DNA of 64,000 nt from Fuscibacter oryzae (GTDB taxonomy: Bacteria; Pseudomonadota; Alphaproteobacteria; Rhodobacterales; Rhodobacteraceae): assembly GCF_016765795.1 (NCBI RefSeq), contig NZ_JAESVP010000003.1, positions 372,001 to 436,000 of the forward strand, written 5' to 3'. The notes under the pieces are model-generated. The model was given only the letters and a program-made list of their open reading frames with translations, was not told the origin of the DNA and did no database searches. The translations under genes were made by a program, and so were the position numbers. Below, piece by piece: positions 29,838-39,721 of the stretch (positions within the stretch are counted from its first letter, which is position 1; each line of letters starts with the position of its first letter).

Positions 29838-30325
29838 TGAAACTTGCCGTGACCGCGCTGGTGCTGCTGGCCGTGGTCGCGGCAGCCGACCTATGGGTGC
29901 GGCTTGCGCCCTTTGATCCCGCCGCCTGGAATGTTGACCCACGGCAGGGCATGACATCTGGGCAGGGCGGCCTTTCCCTACCGGTCGGCGATGCGCGCCC
30001 CAAGGTTGACCAGTTGCGCAACGGGGCGACGACGCAGTTCCTTTCGCCCCTTTCCGCGCAGGCCGTACTGGCCCGGCTGGACAGCATCGCGCTGGCCACC
30101 CCGCGCACCACGCGGCTTGCGGGCAGTGCCGAAGAGGGGCGGATCACCTGGGTCACCCGCTCGGCGCTGTGGGGTTTTCCCGACTACACGACCGCGCAGG
30201 CGCGGCCGGGGCAGGGCATTACCAAGGTGACGCTGTGGGCGCGACAGCGGTTTGGCCGCGGCGATCTGGGCGTGAATGCCGCGCGGTTGACCGGCTGGAT
30301 CGACCAGTTGCTGCGCGCCCCTTGA
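29837..30325 (+). CDS. DUF1499 protein, membrane-anchored
   Basis: A 162-residue protein with one N-terminal hydrophobic segment ([20 protein letters not shown]) and a DUF1499 region ([20 protein letters not shown], then [20 protein letters not shown] and [19 protein letters not shown]). The domain faces the periplasm if the anchor is uncleaved. Function is unknown. It shares one base with the agmatinase stop (TGATG), so the two are translationally coupled. Confidence 0.85.
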   Translation: MKLAVTALVLLAVVAAADLWVRLAPFDPAAWNVDPRQGMTSGQGGLSLPVGDARPKVDQLRNGATTQFLSPLSAQAVLARLDSIALATPRTTRLAGSAEEGRITWVTRSALWGFPDYTTAQARPGQGITKVTLWARQRFGRGDLGVNAARLTGWIDQLLRAP

Positions 30326-30356
30326 CCGCAGGCAGGCCATCGGCCAAACCCGGCTC

Positions 30357-31412
30357 ATGGTTCCGTTGGAAAAACTTGCCCAGATCACCCAACGTTTCGA
30401 GTTTCTCGAGGCGCAGTTGCATGCCGGGGCGGCCCCCGCCGAGATTGCCCGCATCAGCCGCGAATATTCCGATCTGAAGCCGGTGGCCGATGAAATCGCC
30501 GCCTATCGCCGCGCGCTCGATGATCTGGCCGAGGCCGAGGCGATGCTGGCCGACCCCGAAATGAAGGCTTTGGCCGAGGATGAGATTCCGGCGCTGAAGG
30601 CCCGCATTCCGGTGATGGAACAGGCCCTGCGCATTGCCCTGTTGCCCAAGGATTCCGCCGACGCCCGCCCGGCCATTCTGGAAATCCGTCCCGGCACGGG
30701 GGGCGAGGAGGCAAGCCTGTTCGCCGGTGACCTTGCGCGGATGTATCAGCGCTATGCCGAGCGGATGGGCTGGCGGTTCGAGGTGCTGGAGCAGCAGGAG
30801 TCCGACCTTGGCGGCATCAAGGAATTCACCGCCCATGTGCAGGGCGAAGGCGTCTATGCCCGGCTGAAATTTGAATCCGGTGTACACCGCGTGCAGCGTG
30901 TGCCCGAAACCGAGGCGGGCGGGCGCATCCATACCTCTGCCGCGACCGTGGCCGTTCTGCCAGAGGCGGAGGAGGTGGATATCGACATTCCCGCATCCGA
31001 CATCCGCATCGATACGATGCGCAGTTCCGGCGCGGGGGGGCAGCATGTGAACACTACCGATTCCGCCGTGCGTATCACCCACCTGCCTTCCGGCATCGTG
31101 GTGACCAGCTCGGAAAAGTCGCAGCACCAGAACCGTGCCATCGCCATGCAGGTTTTGCGCGCCCGGCTGTATGAGGCAGAGCGTGAACGGCTGGACAAGG
31201 AACGCAGCGACGCCCGCAAATCGCAGGTTGGCAGCGGCGACCGCAGCGAACGCATCCGCACCTACAATTTCCCGCAAGGCCGGATGACCGACCACCGCAT
31301 CAACCTGACGCTGTATGCTCTGGCGCAGATCATGGCGGGCGACCTGACCGAAACGATTGATGCGCTGATTGCCAATGATCAGGCCGAAAAGCTGGCCGAG
31401 ATGGAAGGATGA
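30357..31412 (+). CDS. prfA: Peptide chain release factor 1
   Basis: A 351-residue class I release factor that reads UAA and UAG and triggers peptide release. The GGQ motif is at 227-229 ([15 protein letters not shown]), and the stop-codon-reading loop is [19 protein letters not shown], a PxT tripeptide with Glu in the middle instead of the Ala of E. coli PAT. The C-terminal region [20 protein letters not shown] is diagnostic. Overlaps prmC by ATGA-type spacing (31409-31412), the usual pairing since PrmC methylates the GGQ Gln. Confidence 0.97.
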   Translation: MVPLEKLAQITQRFEFLEAQLHAGAAPAEIARISREYSDLKPVADEIAAYRRALDDLAEAEAMLADPEMKALAEDEIPALKARIPVMEQALRIALLPKDSADARPAILEIRPGTGGEEASLFAGDLARMYQRYAERMGWRFEVLEQQESDLGGIKEFTAHVQGEGVYARLKFESGVHRVQRVPETEAGGRIHTSAATVAVLPEAEEVDIDIPASDIRIDTMRSSGAGGQHVNTTDSAVRITHLPSGIVVTSSEKSQHQNRAIAMQVLRARLYEAERERLDKERSDARKSQVGSGDRSERIRTYNFPQGRMTDHRINLTLYALAQIMAGDLTETIDALIANDQAEKLAEMEG

Positions 31413-32266
31413 AGGGCAACGAGGCCCTGCGCGCCGCCATCCCCCGCCTGCGAGACGCGGGGATAGAGGATGCCGCGCGTGATGCCCGTCTTTTGCTGGC
31501 CCATGCCATGGGGCTTGCGCCCGACAGGCTGACGCTGCATCTGCCGGACCCTCTGACCGAGGGGCAGCACGCGGCCTATGAGGCTGCCATCGCTGCCCGT
31601 GCCGCGCGGCAGCCTGTCTCGCAGATCATCGGGCAGCGCCTGTTCTGGGGGCGCAGCTTCCGTGTCACCCGCGACACGCTGGACCCGCGCCCCGAGACCG
31701 AATTGCTGGTTGCCGAAGCCCTGTCGCGACCCTTTGTCAAAATGGCCGATCTGGGCACTGGCACCGGCTGTATCCTGATTTCCTGCCTGCTTGATATGCC
31801 GATGGCCACGGGCCTCGGCACCGACCAGTCGCTGGCTGCGCTGGAGGTGGCGGAGGGCAATGCCCGCGCCCATGGCCTTGGCAATCGGGCGCGCTTTCGT
31901 CAGGCCGATTGGTTTTCCGGCATCGCCGACCGCTTTGACCTGATCGTGTCGAACCCCCCCTATATCGCGGCCGATGAGATGCCCGCCCTCTCGCCAGAGG
32001 TGCGCAACTGGGAGCCGCTGGCGGCGCTGTCACCGGGGGGCGACGGGTTGGCAGCCTATCGTACCATTGCGCTGGGGGCCGGGGCGCGGCTGATGCCGGG
32101 TGGCCGGCTGCTGTTGGAGATCGGGCCGACGCAAGGGGCTGCCGTTCTGGCGCTGTTGGCGGCGCAGGGGTTTCAGGGCCTGCGCATTTTGCCCGATCTT
32201 GATGGCCGCGACCGTGTGGTGGTTGCTGCCGCACCGGGCGACGCGGGGCATTGCGGTTCGGCATAG
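31409..32266 (+). CDS. prmC: Release factor glutamine methyltransferase
   Basis: A 285-residue SAM-dependent methyltransferase that N5-methylates the Gln of the GGQ motif in release factors 1 and 2. The N-terminal helical release-factor-binding domain leads to [14 protein letters not shown], motif [16 protein letters not shown] and the catalytic NPPY in [14 protein letters not shown]. It starts inside the prfA stop, so translation is coupled. Length is normal. Confidence 0.95.
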   Translation: MKGNEALRAAIPRLRDAGIEDAARDARLLLAHAMGLAPDRLTLHLPDPLTEGQHAAYEAAIAARAARQPVSQIIGQRLFWGRSFRVTRDTLDPRPETELLVAEALSRPFVKMADLGTGTGCILISCLLDMPMATGLGTDQSLAALEVAEGNARAHGLGNRARFRQADWFSGIADRFDLIVSNPPYIAADEMPALSPEVRNWEPLAALSPGGDGLAAYRTIALGAGARLMPGGRLLLEIGPTQGAAVLALLAAQGFQGLRILPDLDGRDRVVVAAAPGDAGHCGSA

Positions 32267-32455
32267 GGGCGCCGTTTCCTGAACAATTGCGTAGAATTTC
32301 GTAGAATCTCCTTGTCAGCCGCCCGCTTCCGTGGTTAGTCCGCTAATGTACGAGGGCGGGCCTTTCGCCCCCTCCTACAGAATGCCATGCACCCGCCTGA
32401 CTGTTTTTCGGCCCCTGAAAGGGCTGCGGCAGGGTCCAAGCCATCAAAGGACAAG

Positions 32456-33340
32456 ATGCGCTCCTCCAAGTCTCGTTCGCGCTCGAAGCAGAACCGCCCG
32501 CGCACGCTCGGCAATATCATCAACCGTGTGTTCGACTCCTCTGGCCCAGAGGGGAAGGTGCGTGGCACGCCGCAGCAGATCATTGAAAAATATCAGGCGC
32601 TGGCGCGTGATGCACAACTGTCGAACGACCGTGTTGCAGCCGAGAATTTCATGCAGCATGCCGAGCATTACACCCGCATGCTGGCCGAAGCGCAGCGTGA
32701 AATGGCGGCCGAACAAGAGGCCCGCCAGCAGTATCATCAGCAGAACAATCAGAACGGCAATCAGAACGGCAACCGTGATCGTCCGGTAAATGACCGGGGT
32801 GAGCGGCAGGATTATCGTGGTGAACAGCCCGATGAATTTGCAGCCAATGCAGATGGTTTCGAGGTGATGGGCGGCGATGACGACGGCCATCTGGTTGAAC
32901 TGCCAGAGGCACCGCGCCCGCAGCATCAGCCGCAGCAGAACCAACGGCGTGATGACAATCCGAACCGCGACAACAACCAGAACCGCCGCCGCGACGACAA
33001 TCGCCGCCGCGATGACAACCGCCGGGATGAAAATCGTAGGGACGACAATCGGCGGGATGAAAATCGCCGTGAGGATCGCTCGCAGCAAGAGAACCGGCAG
33101 CAAGAAAACCGTCGCCGCGAGGATCGCCCGCAAGAACCGCGCACCGAAGTGCAAAAGGTCGAGATCAGCGTAAAGGCCGAAGCACCCGCAGCCCCTGTGG
33201 TTGAAGCTGCTGCTTCAGCCCCGGTCGTGGCCGACGCCCCGGCCAAGGCACCCCGCGCTCCGCGCAAGCCGCGCGCGCCAAAGGCTGCCAGCCCTGATGT
33301 GGCCCCCGCTACGGGTGAGGCGCCCGAAGCTGCCGAATAA
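32456..33340 (+). CDS. DUF4167 protein with Arg/Asn/Asp-rich low-complexity tail
   Basis: A 294-residue protein. The conserved DUF4167 domain is at the N-terminus (SKQNRPRTLGNIINRVFDSS, RGTPQQIIEKYQALARDAQL, AAENFMQHAEHYTRMLAEAQ). It is followed by Gln/Asn-rich stretches, about 60 residues of RRDDNRRDENRR-type repeats and an Ala/Pro-rich end (AAPVVEAAASAPVVADAPAK). The basic domain and charged disorder suggest RNA or ribosome contact, but no function is established. Frequent in Alphaproteobacteria. GGACAAG precedes ATG 32456. Confidence 0.9.
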   Translation: MRSSKSRSRSKQNRPRTLGNIINRVFDSSGPEGKVRGTPQQIIEKYQALARDAQLSNDRVAAENFMQHAEHYTRMLAEAQREMAAEQEARQQYHQQNNQNGNQNGNRDRPVNDRGERQDYRGEQPDEFAANADGFEVMGGDDDGHLVELPEAPRPQHQPQQNQRRDDNPNRDNNQNRRRDDNRRRDDNRRDENRRDDNRRDENRREDRSQQENRQQENRRREDRPQEPRTEVQKVEISVKAEAPAAPVVEAAASAPVVADAPAKAPRAPRKPRAPKAASPDVAPATGEAPEAAE

Positions 33341-33344
33341 GAGC

Positions 33345-33372
33345 AAGGCCCGCCGATCTTGCGGGCCTTTTC
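33345..33372 (+). terminator. Terminator between the DUF4167 gene and rsmA
   Basis: AAGGCCCGC (33345-33353) pairs with GCGGGCCTT (33361-33369) over a 7-base loop and is followed by TTT. It ends the DUF4167 transcript; the rsmA stop at 33371 lies on its far edge. Confidence 0.8.
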
Positions 33373-34210
33373 ATTTCGCCACTTCGCGGGCCAGGGCGCA
33401 GAACCCCTCCAGCGAAATTTCCTCGGCCCGCGCCGTTGGTGGAATTCCCGCAGCATTCAGGCGGTCTTCAATATCCGGCCCCATAGCCTTCAGAGAGGAG
33501 CGCAGCATCTTGCGCCGCTGGTTGAAGGCCATCGCGGTCAGGCGCGACAACACCCCCTCATCCGCCGGATAACGTGGCTGGCGCAGGCGGGTGAAATGGA
33601 CCACCGCCGAATGTACCTTAGGGGCGGGGGTAAAGGCCTCTGGCGGCAGGTGCAGCACGATCTTTGGCTCGGCCCGCCATTGAGCCAGCAGCGCAAGGCG
33701 GCCATAATGTTCGGTGCGCGGCTTCGCCACGATCCGCTCTGCCACTTCCTTCTGGAACATCAGCGTCAGGCTGTCCCAAAAGGGGGGCCAGATCTTGGGC
33801 GTCAGCCAGCGGATCAGCAATTCGGTGCCGACGTTATAGGGCAGGTTGGCCACGATGCGGATGGGCGCTGTCAGATGCGACCGCACGTCCACCTCCAGCG
33901 CGTCACCGTTGATCACGTCCAGCTTGCCGGGGTAGGCGGCAGAAATCTCGGCCAGGGGGGCCATGCAGCGGGGGTCTTTTTCCACCGCCAGCACCCGTCG
34001 CGCCCCTTCGGCCAACAGGCCACGGGTCAGGCCACCGGGGCCGGGCCCGACCTCCAGCACATCACAGGCCGACAGATCGCCCGCAAGACGCGCGATTTTC
34101 GCGGTCAGGTTCAGATCCAGCAGGAAGTTCTGGCCAAGCTGCTTTTTCGCCACCAGATCATGGGCTTCGATCACCTCGCGCAGCGGGGGCAGGCCGTCAA
34201 TCGTTGCCAT
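33371..34210 (-). CDS. rsmA: 16S rRNA (A1518/A1519) dimethyltransferase
   Basis: A 279-residue KsgA-family enzyme that dimethylates two adjacent adenines near the 3' end of 16S rRNA during small-subunit maturation. Key motifs are [15 protein letters not shown], motif [17 protein letters not shown], and the catalytic [11 protein letters not shown]. It is the last gene of lptF-lptG-lptD-surA-pdxA-rsmA; its start overlaps the pdxA stop by 14 bases. The surA-pdxA-rsmA order is shared with E. coli. Confidence 0.96.
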   Translation of the reverse strand: MATIDGLPPLREVIEAHDLVAKKQLGQNFLLDLNLTAKIARLAGDLSACDVLEVGPGPGGLTRGLLAEGARRVLAVEKDPRCMAPLAEISAAYPGKLDVINGDALEVDVRSHLTAPIRIVANLPYNVGTELLIRWLTPKIWPPFWDSLTLMFQKEVAERIVAKPRTEHYGRLALLAQWRAEPKIVLHLPPEAFTPAPKVHSAVVHFTRLRQPRYPADEGVLSRLTAMAFNQRRKMLRSSLKAMGPDIEDRLNAAGIPPTARAEEISLEGFCALAREVAK

Positions 34211-35177
34211 TTTGCCCCCGTGCTGCTGCCATACGGGCGGCCATCTTCAATGCTGCGACCAGACTTTCAGGCCGCGCAATTCCCTTTCCCGCAATGTCAA
34301 ACGCCGTGCCATGATCAGGCGAGGTGCGGATGAACGGCAGGCCCAGCGTGACGTTGACCCCTTCGTCAAAGGCCAGTGTCTTGATCGGGATCAGTGCCTG
34401 ATCGTGATAGGCACAAACCGCCGCGTCATAGCTGGCGCGGGCGCGGGCGTGAAACATCGTATCGGCGGGCAGCGGACCGCGCAGGGCAAAGCCCTCGTCC
34501 CGCAGGCGCGTGATCAGGGGGGTGATCCAGTCGATTTCTTCGCGCCCCATCGTGCCGCCTTCGCCCGCATGGGGGTTCAGGCCCGCAACTGCGATTATCG
34601 GGTTTTCAAGGCCAAAGTCGCGGATCAGGCCCGCATGGGTCAGGCGGATCGTCTCTTCCAGCAGGGCAGGCGTCAGGGCGTGCGGCACGTCTGACAGGGC
34701 GATGTGAATGGTGGCGGGCACCACGCGCAGAGTGTCGCAGGCCAGCATCATCACCACGCGGTCCACCCCGGCCAGGTGGGCCAGAAACTCGGTATGACCG
34801 GGGAAGGCAAAGCCCGCGCCATCCTTTAGCGCCTTCTTATGGATCGGTGCGGTGCAGATCGCCGCCGCCTCGCCGCGCTGCACAAGCGCCACGCCGCGTT
34901 CGATGGCGTCGATCACGCCGCGCGCATTGGCGGGGTCTGGTTGTCCGGCAATGGCTTGCCCGGCAAAGTTTTGCGGCAGAACCGGCAGGTAGCTGGCCGG
35001 CACCGACAGCGCCTCTGCTGGTCGTGCGATCTCGCGCAGGGCGGTGCCGCGCGGCAGATGGCAGGGATCTCCAATCCAGAAAAAGGGCAGGCTATCGCCC
35101 AGAATGCTGCGCGCCGCCACGGCGATTTCGGGGCCGATGCCCGCAGGCTCGCCGCAGCTTAACGCGATGGGCAGCAT
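34197..35177 (-). CDS. pdxA: 4-hydroxythreonine-4-phosphate dehydrogenase
   Basis: A 326-residue NAD-dependent enzyme of the DXP-dependent pyridoxal phosphate pathway. It starts with [18 protein letters not shown] (the family signature GEPAGIGPE), followed by [20 protein letters not shown] and [20 protein letters not shown], which carry the metal-binding residues. ATG 35177 is 2 bases after the surA stop; the surA stop to pdxA spacing indicates one transcript. Length matches the family. Confidence 0.95.
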   Translation of the reverse strand: MLPIALSCGEPAGIGPEIAVAARSILGDSLPFFWIGDPCHLPRGTALREIARPAEALSVPASYLPVLPQNFAGQAIAGQPDPANARGVIDAIERGVALVQRGEAAAICTAPIHKKALKDGAGFAFPGHTEFLAHLAGVDRVVMMLACDTLRVVPATIHIALSDVPHALTPALLEETIRLTHAGLIRDFGLENPIIAVAGLNPHAGEGGTMGREEIDWITPLITRLRDEGFALRGPLPADTMFHARARASYDAAVCAYHDQALIPIKTLAFDEGVNVTLGLPFIRTSPDHGTAFDIAGKGIARPESLVAALKMAARMAAARGQNGND

Positions 35178-35178
35178 C

Positions 35179-36429
35179 TCAAGGCGTCCGAATCTCGGCC
35201 TCGGACTTCAGTTCTTGCAAGTACAGATCGGCCAGCGACCCCATCCGCTGGTTTTGCAACTGACGGCGCGCATCCTCGCGCGATGGCATCAGCGCGGTAT
35301 CCAGCCCCCGGCGGCAGAGCATCAGGAACACCCGCCAGCCGCCCCGCACCACAGTAGCAGAGCTTTCACCGGGGTCGAGCAGGCTAAGAGGGCCAGCTAT
35401 ATCACCGGGAATCTGTCCGCCAGATTGGGTAAGCCGCTTTAGCCGGTCGGCAGGCTGGCCCTTGGCGACATCATAAAGATCATCGCAGGTATCAACCTCT
35501 TTGCGCACTGCCGCCGCCGTTGCCAGAGCTGCCGCATCATTCGGGATCAGATATTCTGCATATTCGGTCTTGATCTGCTGTTCGGCGGCCGAGATCTGCT
35601 CATCCGCGCGGTCCAGCACCATATAAATCGCAATGTTTTCATCGGTTTCGATGATGCGCGACACAGTGCCGGGCGCGGTTCCCTGCAACACGGTGCGGGT
35701 TTTTTCGTCCAGCGACGTCAGGCGTTGCCAGTCACGCGAACCGCCACCGCCCGCCGACTTGCCTTGCGAATACTTGCGGGCGGCAGCGGCAAAATCAGCC
35801 TCTGTCTTGATCGTCACCCGCAGTTTGCGCGCCAGAGCCAAAGAGCCAGAGCGCTCTTTGCCGGTGCCGGGCAGGATGATTTCAGCAAGACGCAGGGTGG
35901 GCACGGTTTCGGTTTTATACGACTCCAGCGCGCGGTCCACTTCGGCGTCGGTAATGTTGACCGTTCCGGCATAGCGGGCGCGCACTACCTCGCGCCAGAT
36001 CATGCCAGCGCTCACGAAATCGCGGAAGGTTTCTGGATCTACCCCGCCCTGGCCAACGGCCTTGACGAATTCATCAGCGGACAGGTTGGCGCGGCTGGCG
36101 AATTCTTCCATGCCCGACTTGATCTGCTCGGCTGTGATCTTGATGCCCAGCCGCTTGGCCTCTGACAGGCGCAGGCGATCTTCGATCAGGGTGTCCATCG
36201 CCATCTTTTCCAGATCACCCGGCTGGCGCAGGATTTCCATGAACTTGATGCGCTGGTCCAACTCATACTGGGTGATCGCGCGGCCGTTCACGGTGGCGAC
36301 GGGGGCAAACTGGTTCGCCATCGCGGAAGGGCTGGTTACCGCCAGCGCGCCCGCAAAAAGGGCCGCGACGCAAAGCCCGCGTGCCGCCGCAGCTACCGTC
36401 ATCCGAGTGGTTTTATGCGCCTGTCTCAT
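35179..36429 (-). CDS. surA: Periplasmic chaperone SurA (peptidylprolyl isomerase)
   Basis: A 416-residue exported protein. A signal sequence (MTVAAAARGLCVAALFAGAL ... SAMA) leads to the SurA N-domain (VNGRAITQYELDQRIKFMEI, LIEDRLRLSEAKRLGI), one recognisable PPIC domain (ADFAAAARKYSQGKSAGGGG, VSRIIETDENIAIYMVLD), and a C-terminal helix. SurA guides outer-membrane proteins, including LptD encoded just upstream, to the BAM complex. Alphaproteobacterial SurA often has fewer intact PPIase domains than the E. coli protein. Start chosen at 36429; ATG 36402 and 36507 are alternatives, the last overlapping lptD. Confidence 0.9.
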   Translation of the reverse strand: MRQAHKTTRMTVAAAARGLCVAALFAGALAVTSPSAMANQFAPVATVNGRAITQYELDQRIKFMEILRQPGDLEKMAMDTLIEDRLRLSEAKRLGIKITAEQIKSGMEEFASRANLSADEFVKAVGQGGVDPETFRDFVSAGMIWREVVRARYAGTVNITDAEVDRALESYKTETVPTLRLAEIILPGTGKERSGSLALARKLRVTIKTEADFAAAARKYSQGKSAGGGGSRDWQRLTSLDEKTRTVLQGTAPGTVSRIIETDENIAIYMVLDRADEQISAAEQQIKTEYAEYLIPNDAAALATAAAVRKEVDTCDDLYDVAKGQPADRLKRLTQSGGQIPGDIAGPLSLLDPGESSATVVRGGWRVFLMLCRRGLDTALMPSREDARRQLQNQRMGSLADLYLQELKSEAEIRTP

Positions 36430-36494
36430 CGCCTGCCGTCTTCCATTGTCGCCGTCCGTGGTCTTGCCCCGGCACCCGTCGCTTCGTTTCATGG

Positions 36495-38633
36495 TCAGCC
36501 CCGGCATTGCCGCGCGCTGCCCGCCTGTCCGCTGCCAAAGCCCAAAAGCTCTACTGACAGGCCGTATTCCGTTGTCGGCGTCACACTAGAGGAGGACGTG
36601 AACCGACGCGAGAGAGAAAGATCGACCGCGATGCATTCATTGCGGAAGGTCAGGTTGCCCCCCAGCCGCGAGGCGCGGTCCTGCACCAGATCGTAGCGGC
36701 TGGTGACGCGCGCGTTCCAGCCGCTGGTCACCTTCATCGTGCCGTCGAAAACCAGTTCCTCGGTGCGGATCGTGCGGCTTTCGGTCGGGTCTGCCTTGAC
36801 ATAGACATAGCCGCCCGAAAGGGAATAGCGGTCGCCTGTCAGGCCCAGCCGCAATTCGCCCTTGGTCAGCGACAGGTCATCATCCATCACCAGCCGGTTG
36901 GTCAGCGACATGCCCCCCGGCAAGGAGACCTGCCAGGCCGCCAGCCAGTCCGACTGCGCGCCCGACAGACCCGACGCCAGGTTGAATTGGCCCAGATCCT
37001 CGGCGCGAAACACCCTGCCTGCGGTGATGCCAAGGGTCCAGCCATCGGGGTCGTGGCGCAGGTAGTTCACACCGATATTGGCCCGCGCCCCACGCTCCAC
37101 CGCATCGGCACCGGGATAGCGGTTCAGCGCGAACAGGTTGCCTTCGTCGAATTCGACAAGCACCGAATCCTCATTCGGAATGCTGTCGCTGCCGCCGGGT
37201 GCCAGAACCAGTTGCACCACAGGTTCGATCACCTGACCCGAACCATCGGCACCCGATTTCACCCAAGGCCAGCGTAGTTCTGCTGCCACCGCGCTCCACA
37301 GCCGTGCATCGGTGCCGTTGACCGCATCATCCTGCCCGATCGAGTAAAGATCGGCGCGCCCTTCTGCCATCAGCGCACCCACCATGCCAGCGGGCAGCAG
37401 CCAGTCGCGCCGCCAGTCGCCCCGCAACGAGGCGCGCGACGTGTCGCGCCCGTCAGCGATGCCATCGCCATCGGTATCGAACGCAAAGGTAGAGGTGCGG
37501 GCATGGCTGTGCAGTTGCAGGGCCAGTCCGCCCTGTCCACCAAAAGGCCCATAGTTGAAGCGCCGCGCCCAGATTGCATCGGTGATGACCGAGGGGATTG
37601 TCGATCCATCCTCGCCCGCGCGCAGCGTCTGCACCCCGATCAGCCGGGCAGAGATATATTCGTCACGCCGGGTGCGGGCGACTTCGGCTTCGCTCAGCAA
37701 ACGGTCTTCGTCGCTGACGCCGTAATCCAGCAGATAGCCGTCATCGCTGGCCAAGGCGGTGTGGAACGTCAACTGAAAGCCGCGCGGCAGATCGAAGGCG
37801 CCATCCGCCGTGGTATAACCGCGCAGGTGATCGGGGCGGATGTTGTCTCTTGCGCCGTGGAACAAGAGTTCAAGATTGCCGCTCTGGAATTCCTGCCGAT
37901 AGCGCAAATGCACGGCGCGGGTTGATCCGGTGGACAAGAAGGGGGTGATCAACAGATCGCGGCTGTCGCCCAGCGTCAGGAAATAGGGCGTCCAGATGCC
38001 CGCGCCGATCTTGGAACTGTTGGTCCATTTCGGCATCAGAAAGCCGTCAGCGCGGTGCAGCGTCGGGTCGGGCATCCGCAGCCGCGGAATGTAGAACACC
38101 GGCACACCGCCCAGCCTGAACTGCGCATCGCTGAAGTAAAGCTGGCGTTCCTGCTGATCGTGCACCACGCGGCTGGCGCGAATTTCCCACAGAGGCGTGT
38201 CGCCCCCTTCGCAGATTTTGCACGATGACGCGGCAACCCGGCGCAGAGCGGTATAGCGCCCGCTGACGCGCTGCATGTCGGCGGCAGCCAGTTGCAACTG
38301 CTGGTCCAGCACGACGCGGGCCGAGGTGATAAGCCCTTCGGTCATATCGGCCTTCAGGCTGGCCTGATCGGCCAGAACCACGGTGCCATTGCCATCGTCA
38401 ATGCGGATCGGGCCGGTAATCTCCAGCCGGTCGGCCGCGCGGTCATAAACCACGCGCTGCGCGGTAAGCCGTTGGCCCTTGTAAAAGATTTCCACATGGC
38501 CATCGGCCACCAGCACGGAATCCGACTGGATTTGCAGGCCATCGGCCACCAGTGTCGCCCTTTCCTGCGCCTGAAGCGGCGAGGTCAGGGCGGTGGTCAG
38601 CAGCAGGCCAAGAAGGGCGGCGAAGCGGCGCAT
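36495..38633 (-). CDS. lptD: LPS-assembly outer-membrane protein LptD
   Basis: A 712-residue outer-membrane barrel that inserts LPS into the outer leaflet. A signal peptide (LLGLLLTTALTSPLQA) is followed by a periplasmic LptA/OstA-like jellyroll (DSVLVADGHVEIFYKGQRLT, DRLEITGPIRIDDGNG) and a large beta-barrel with LptD-specific FYIPRLRMPDPTLHRADGFL. Cys residues are seen in SSCKICEGG and near the C-terminus (NECIAVDLSLSRRF), consistent with interdomain disulfides. Its ATG overlaps the lptG stop (TGATG). LptE is not in the window. Confidence 0.95.
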   Translation of the reverse strand: MRRFAALLGLLLTTALTSPLQAQERATLVADGLQIQSDSVLVADGHVEIFYKGQRLTAQRVVYDRAADRLEITGPIRIDDGNGTVVLADQASLKADMTEGLITSARVVLDQQLQLAAADMQRVSGRYTALRRVAASSCKICEGGDTPLWEIRASRVVHDQQERQLYFSDAQFRLGGVPVFYIPRLRMPDPTLHRADGFLMPKWTNSSKIGAGIWTPYFLTLGDSRDLLITPFLSTGSTRAVHLRYRQEFQSGNLELLFHGARDNIRPDHLRGYTTADGAFDLPRGFQLTFHTALASDDGYLLDYGVSDEDRLLSEAEVARTRRDEYISARLIGVQTLRAGEDGSTIPSVITDAIWARRFNYGPFGGQGGLALQLHSHARTSTFAFDTDGDGIADGRDTSRASLRGDWRRDWLLPAGMVGALMAEGRADLYSIGQDDAVNGTDARLWSAVAAELRWPWVKSGADGSGQVIEPVVQLVLAPGGSDSIPNEDSVLVEFDEGNLFALNRYPGADAVERGARANIGVNYLRHDPDGWTLGITAGRVFRAEDLGQFNLASGLSGAQSDWLAAWQVSLPGGMSLTNRLVMDDDLSLTKGELRLGLTGDRYSLSGGYVYVKADPTESRTIRTEELVFDGTMKVTSGWNARVTSRYDLVQDRASRLGGNLTFRNECIAVDLSLSRRFTSSSSVTPTTEYGLSVELLGFGSGQAGSARQCRG

Positions 38634-39721
38634 CAGCCATCCTCCACATGCAGAAGAAGTGCGATAGACAGCAACAGGGCCGCGACAGGCGGGCTCCATG
38701 CTGCGGCCAGAATGGGGATCTGGCCATTTTCGCCCAGCACCTGGGCAAAGTTGCGCAAAAAGAACAGCGCGAATCCCGAGGCCAGCGCCAGCAGGGTCAG
38801 TTGCCCGGTTTTGCCAAACCGGGCGTGACGCATGGTAAAGCCTGCCGCCACCAGCACCATGGCACCTAGCAACAGCGGCAAGGCAAGCTCCATCTGCATC
38901 CAGACCCGATAGTTGCGCGCCGAAAAACCGGCGTCTTCCAGTTCCCGGATATACTTGGGCAAATCCCAAAAAGCGATGGTTGACGGCTCTCCGAAACCGT
39001 CGCGGATGCGCTGGGGCGTCAGGTCGGTCGGCAGGCGGGTACCATCTGGCTGCGCCTTTGCCGTGGCTTCGGGGTTGGAGGCGGTCAGATCCCAGTGTTT
39101 CGCGCCGGTCAGCACCCAGTTGCTGGCTTGCAATTCTGCCGATTTCGCCTCGATCCGGCCAATCGCCAGACCTTCGGGTGAAAAGAGGAAGAAGGACACA
39201 TCATCCAGCCTGCTGCCATCAGGGGCGGCGCGCGCGGCGCGGATGACCGACTGGCCCTTGTCATCCCCCTGCCGCATCCACAGCCCTTCGGAGGTGACAG
39301 ACAGCACTGATTGGCCCCCGGCACTGCCCGCTATCCGGGCGTATTCCTTTGACGTGGCGGCGACCAACGGGTCCAGCACTGCCACCGCCAAAAGCCCCAC
39401 CACCAACGCAGCAACAAATGGCGCCACCAGAAAGCGCAGGCCCGACCGGCCCGCCGCGCGCACCGCAACCAGTTCGGATGACCGGGCCAGTGCCAGAAAC
39501 AGCGCAATGGCCGACAGAATGACGATCAGCGGCAGAATGCCATACAGGCTTTGCGGTGCATTCATCAGTGCCAGATAGGCCGCGCGCGAAACCGCCATGT
39601 CGCCCGCACCGCGGCGCAACTGATCAATCACGTCGATCAGCAGCAAAAGGCCAAAGAACACCCCGAAGACCAGGGCAAATGTCCACAGAAACCGGCGCGC
39701 GAAATAGAGGCTAAGGGTCAT
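38633..39721 (-). CDS. lptG: LPS export ABC permease LptG
   Basis: A 362-residue inner-membrane permease of the YjgP/YjgQ family that, with LptF and the LptB ATPase, extracts LPS from the inner membrane. N-terminal helices (FLWTFALVFGVFFGLLLLID; LYGILPLIVILSAIALFLAL), a periplasmic beta-jellyroll middle and C-terminal helices (LPLLLGAMVLVAAGFTM) fit the family. The segment SSELVAVRAAGRS is the coupling helix region. ATG 39721 overlaps the lptF stop (ATGA), and the stop overlaps the lptD start. Confidence 0.94.
   Translation of the reverse strand: MTLSLYFARRFLWTFALVFGVFFGLLLLIDVIDQLRRGAGDMAVSRAAYLALMNAPQSLYGILPLIVILSAIALFLALARSSELVAVRAAGRSGLRFLVAPFVAALVVGLLAVAVLDPLVAATSKEYARIAGSAGGQSVLSVTSEGLWMRQGDDKGQSVIRAARAAPDGSRLDDVSFFLFSPEGLAIGRIEAKSAELQASNWVLTGAKHWDLTASNPEATAKAQPDGTRLPTDLTPQRIRDGFGEPSTIAFWDLPKYIRELEDAGFSARNYRVWMQMELALPLLLGAMVLVAAGFTMRHARFGKTGQLTLLALASGFALFFLRNFAQVLGENGQIPILAAAWSPPVAALLLSIALLLHVEDG

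Noticed and set aside
32930-33130. Short tandem repeats resembling a CRISPR or satellite array
   Set aside because: The unit encodes in-frame RRDDNRRDENRR repeats of the DUF4167 protein; there are no spacers and no cas genes.
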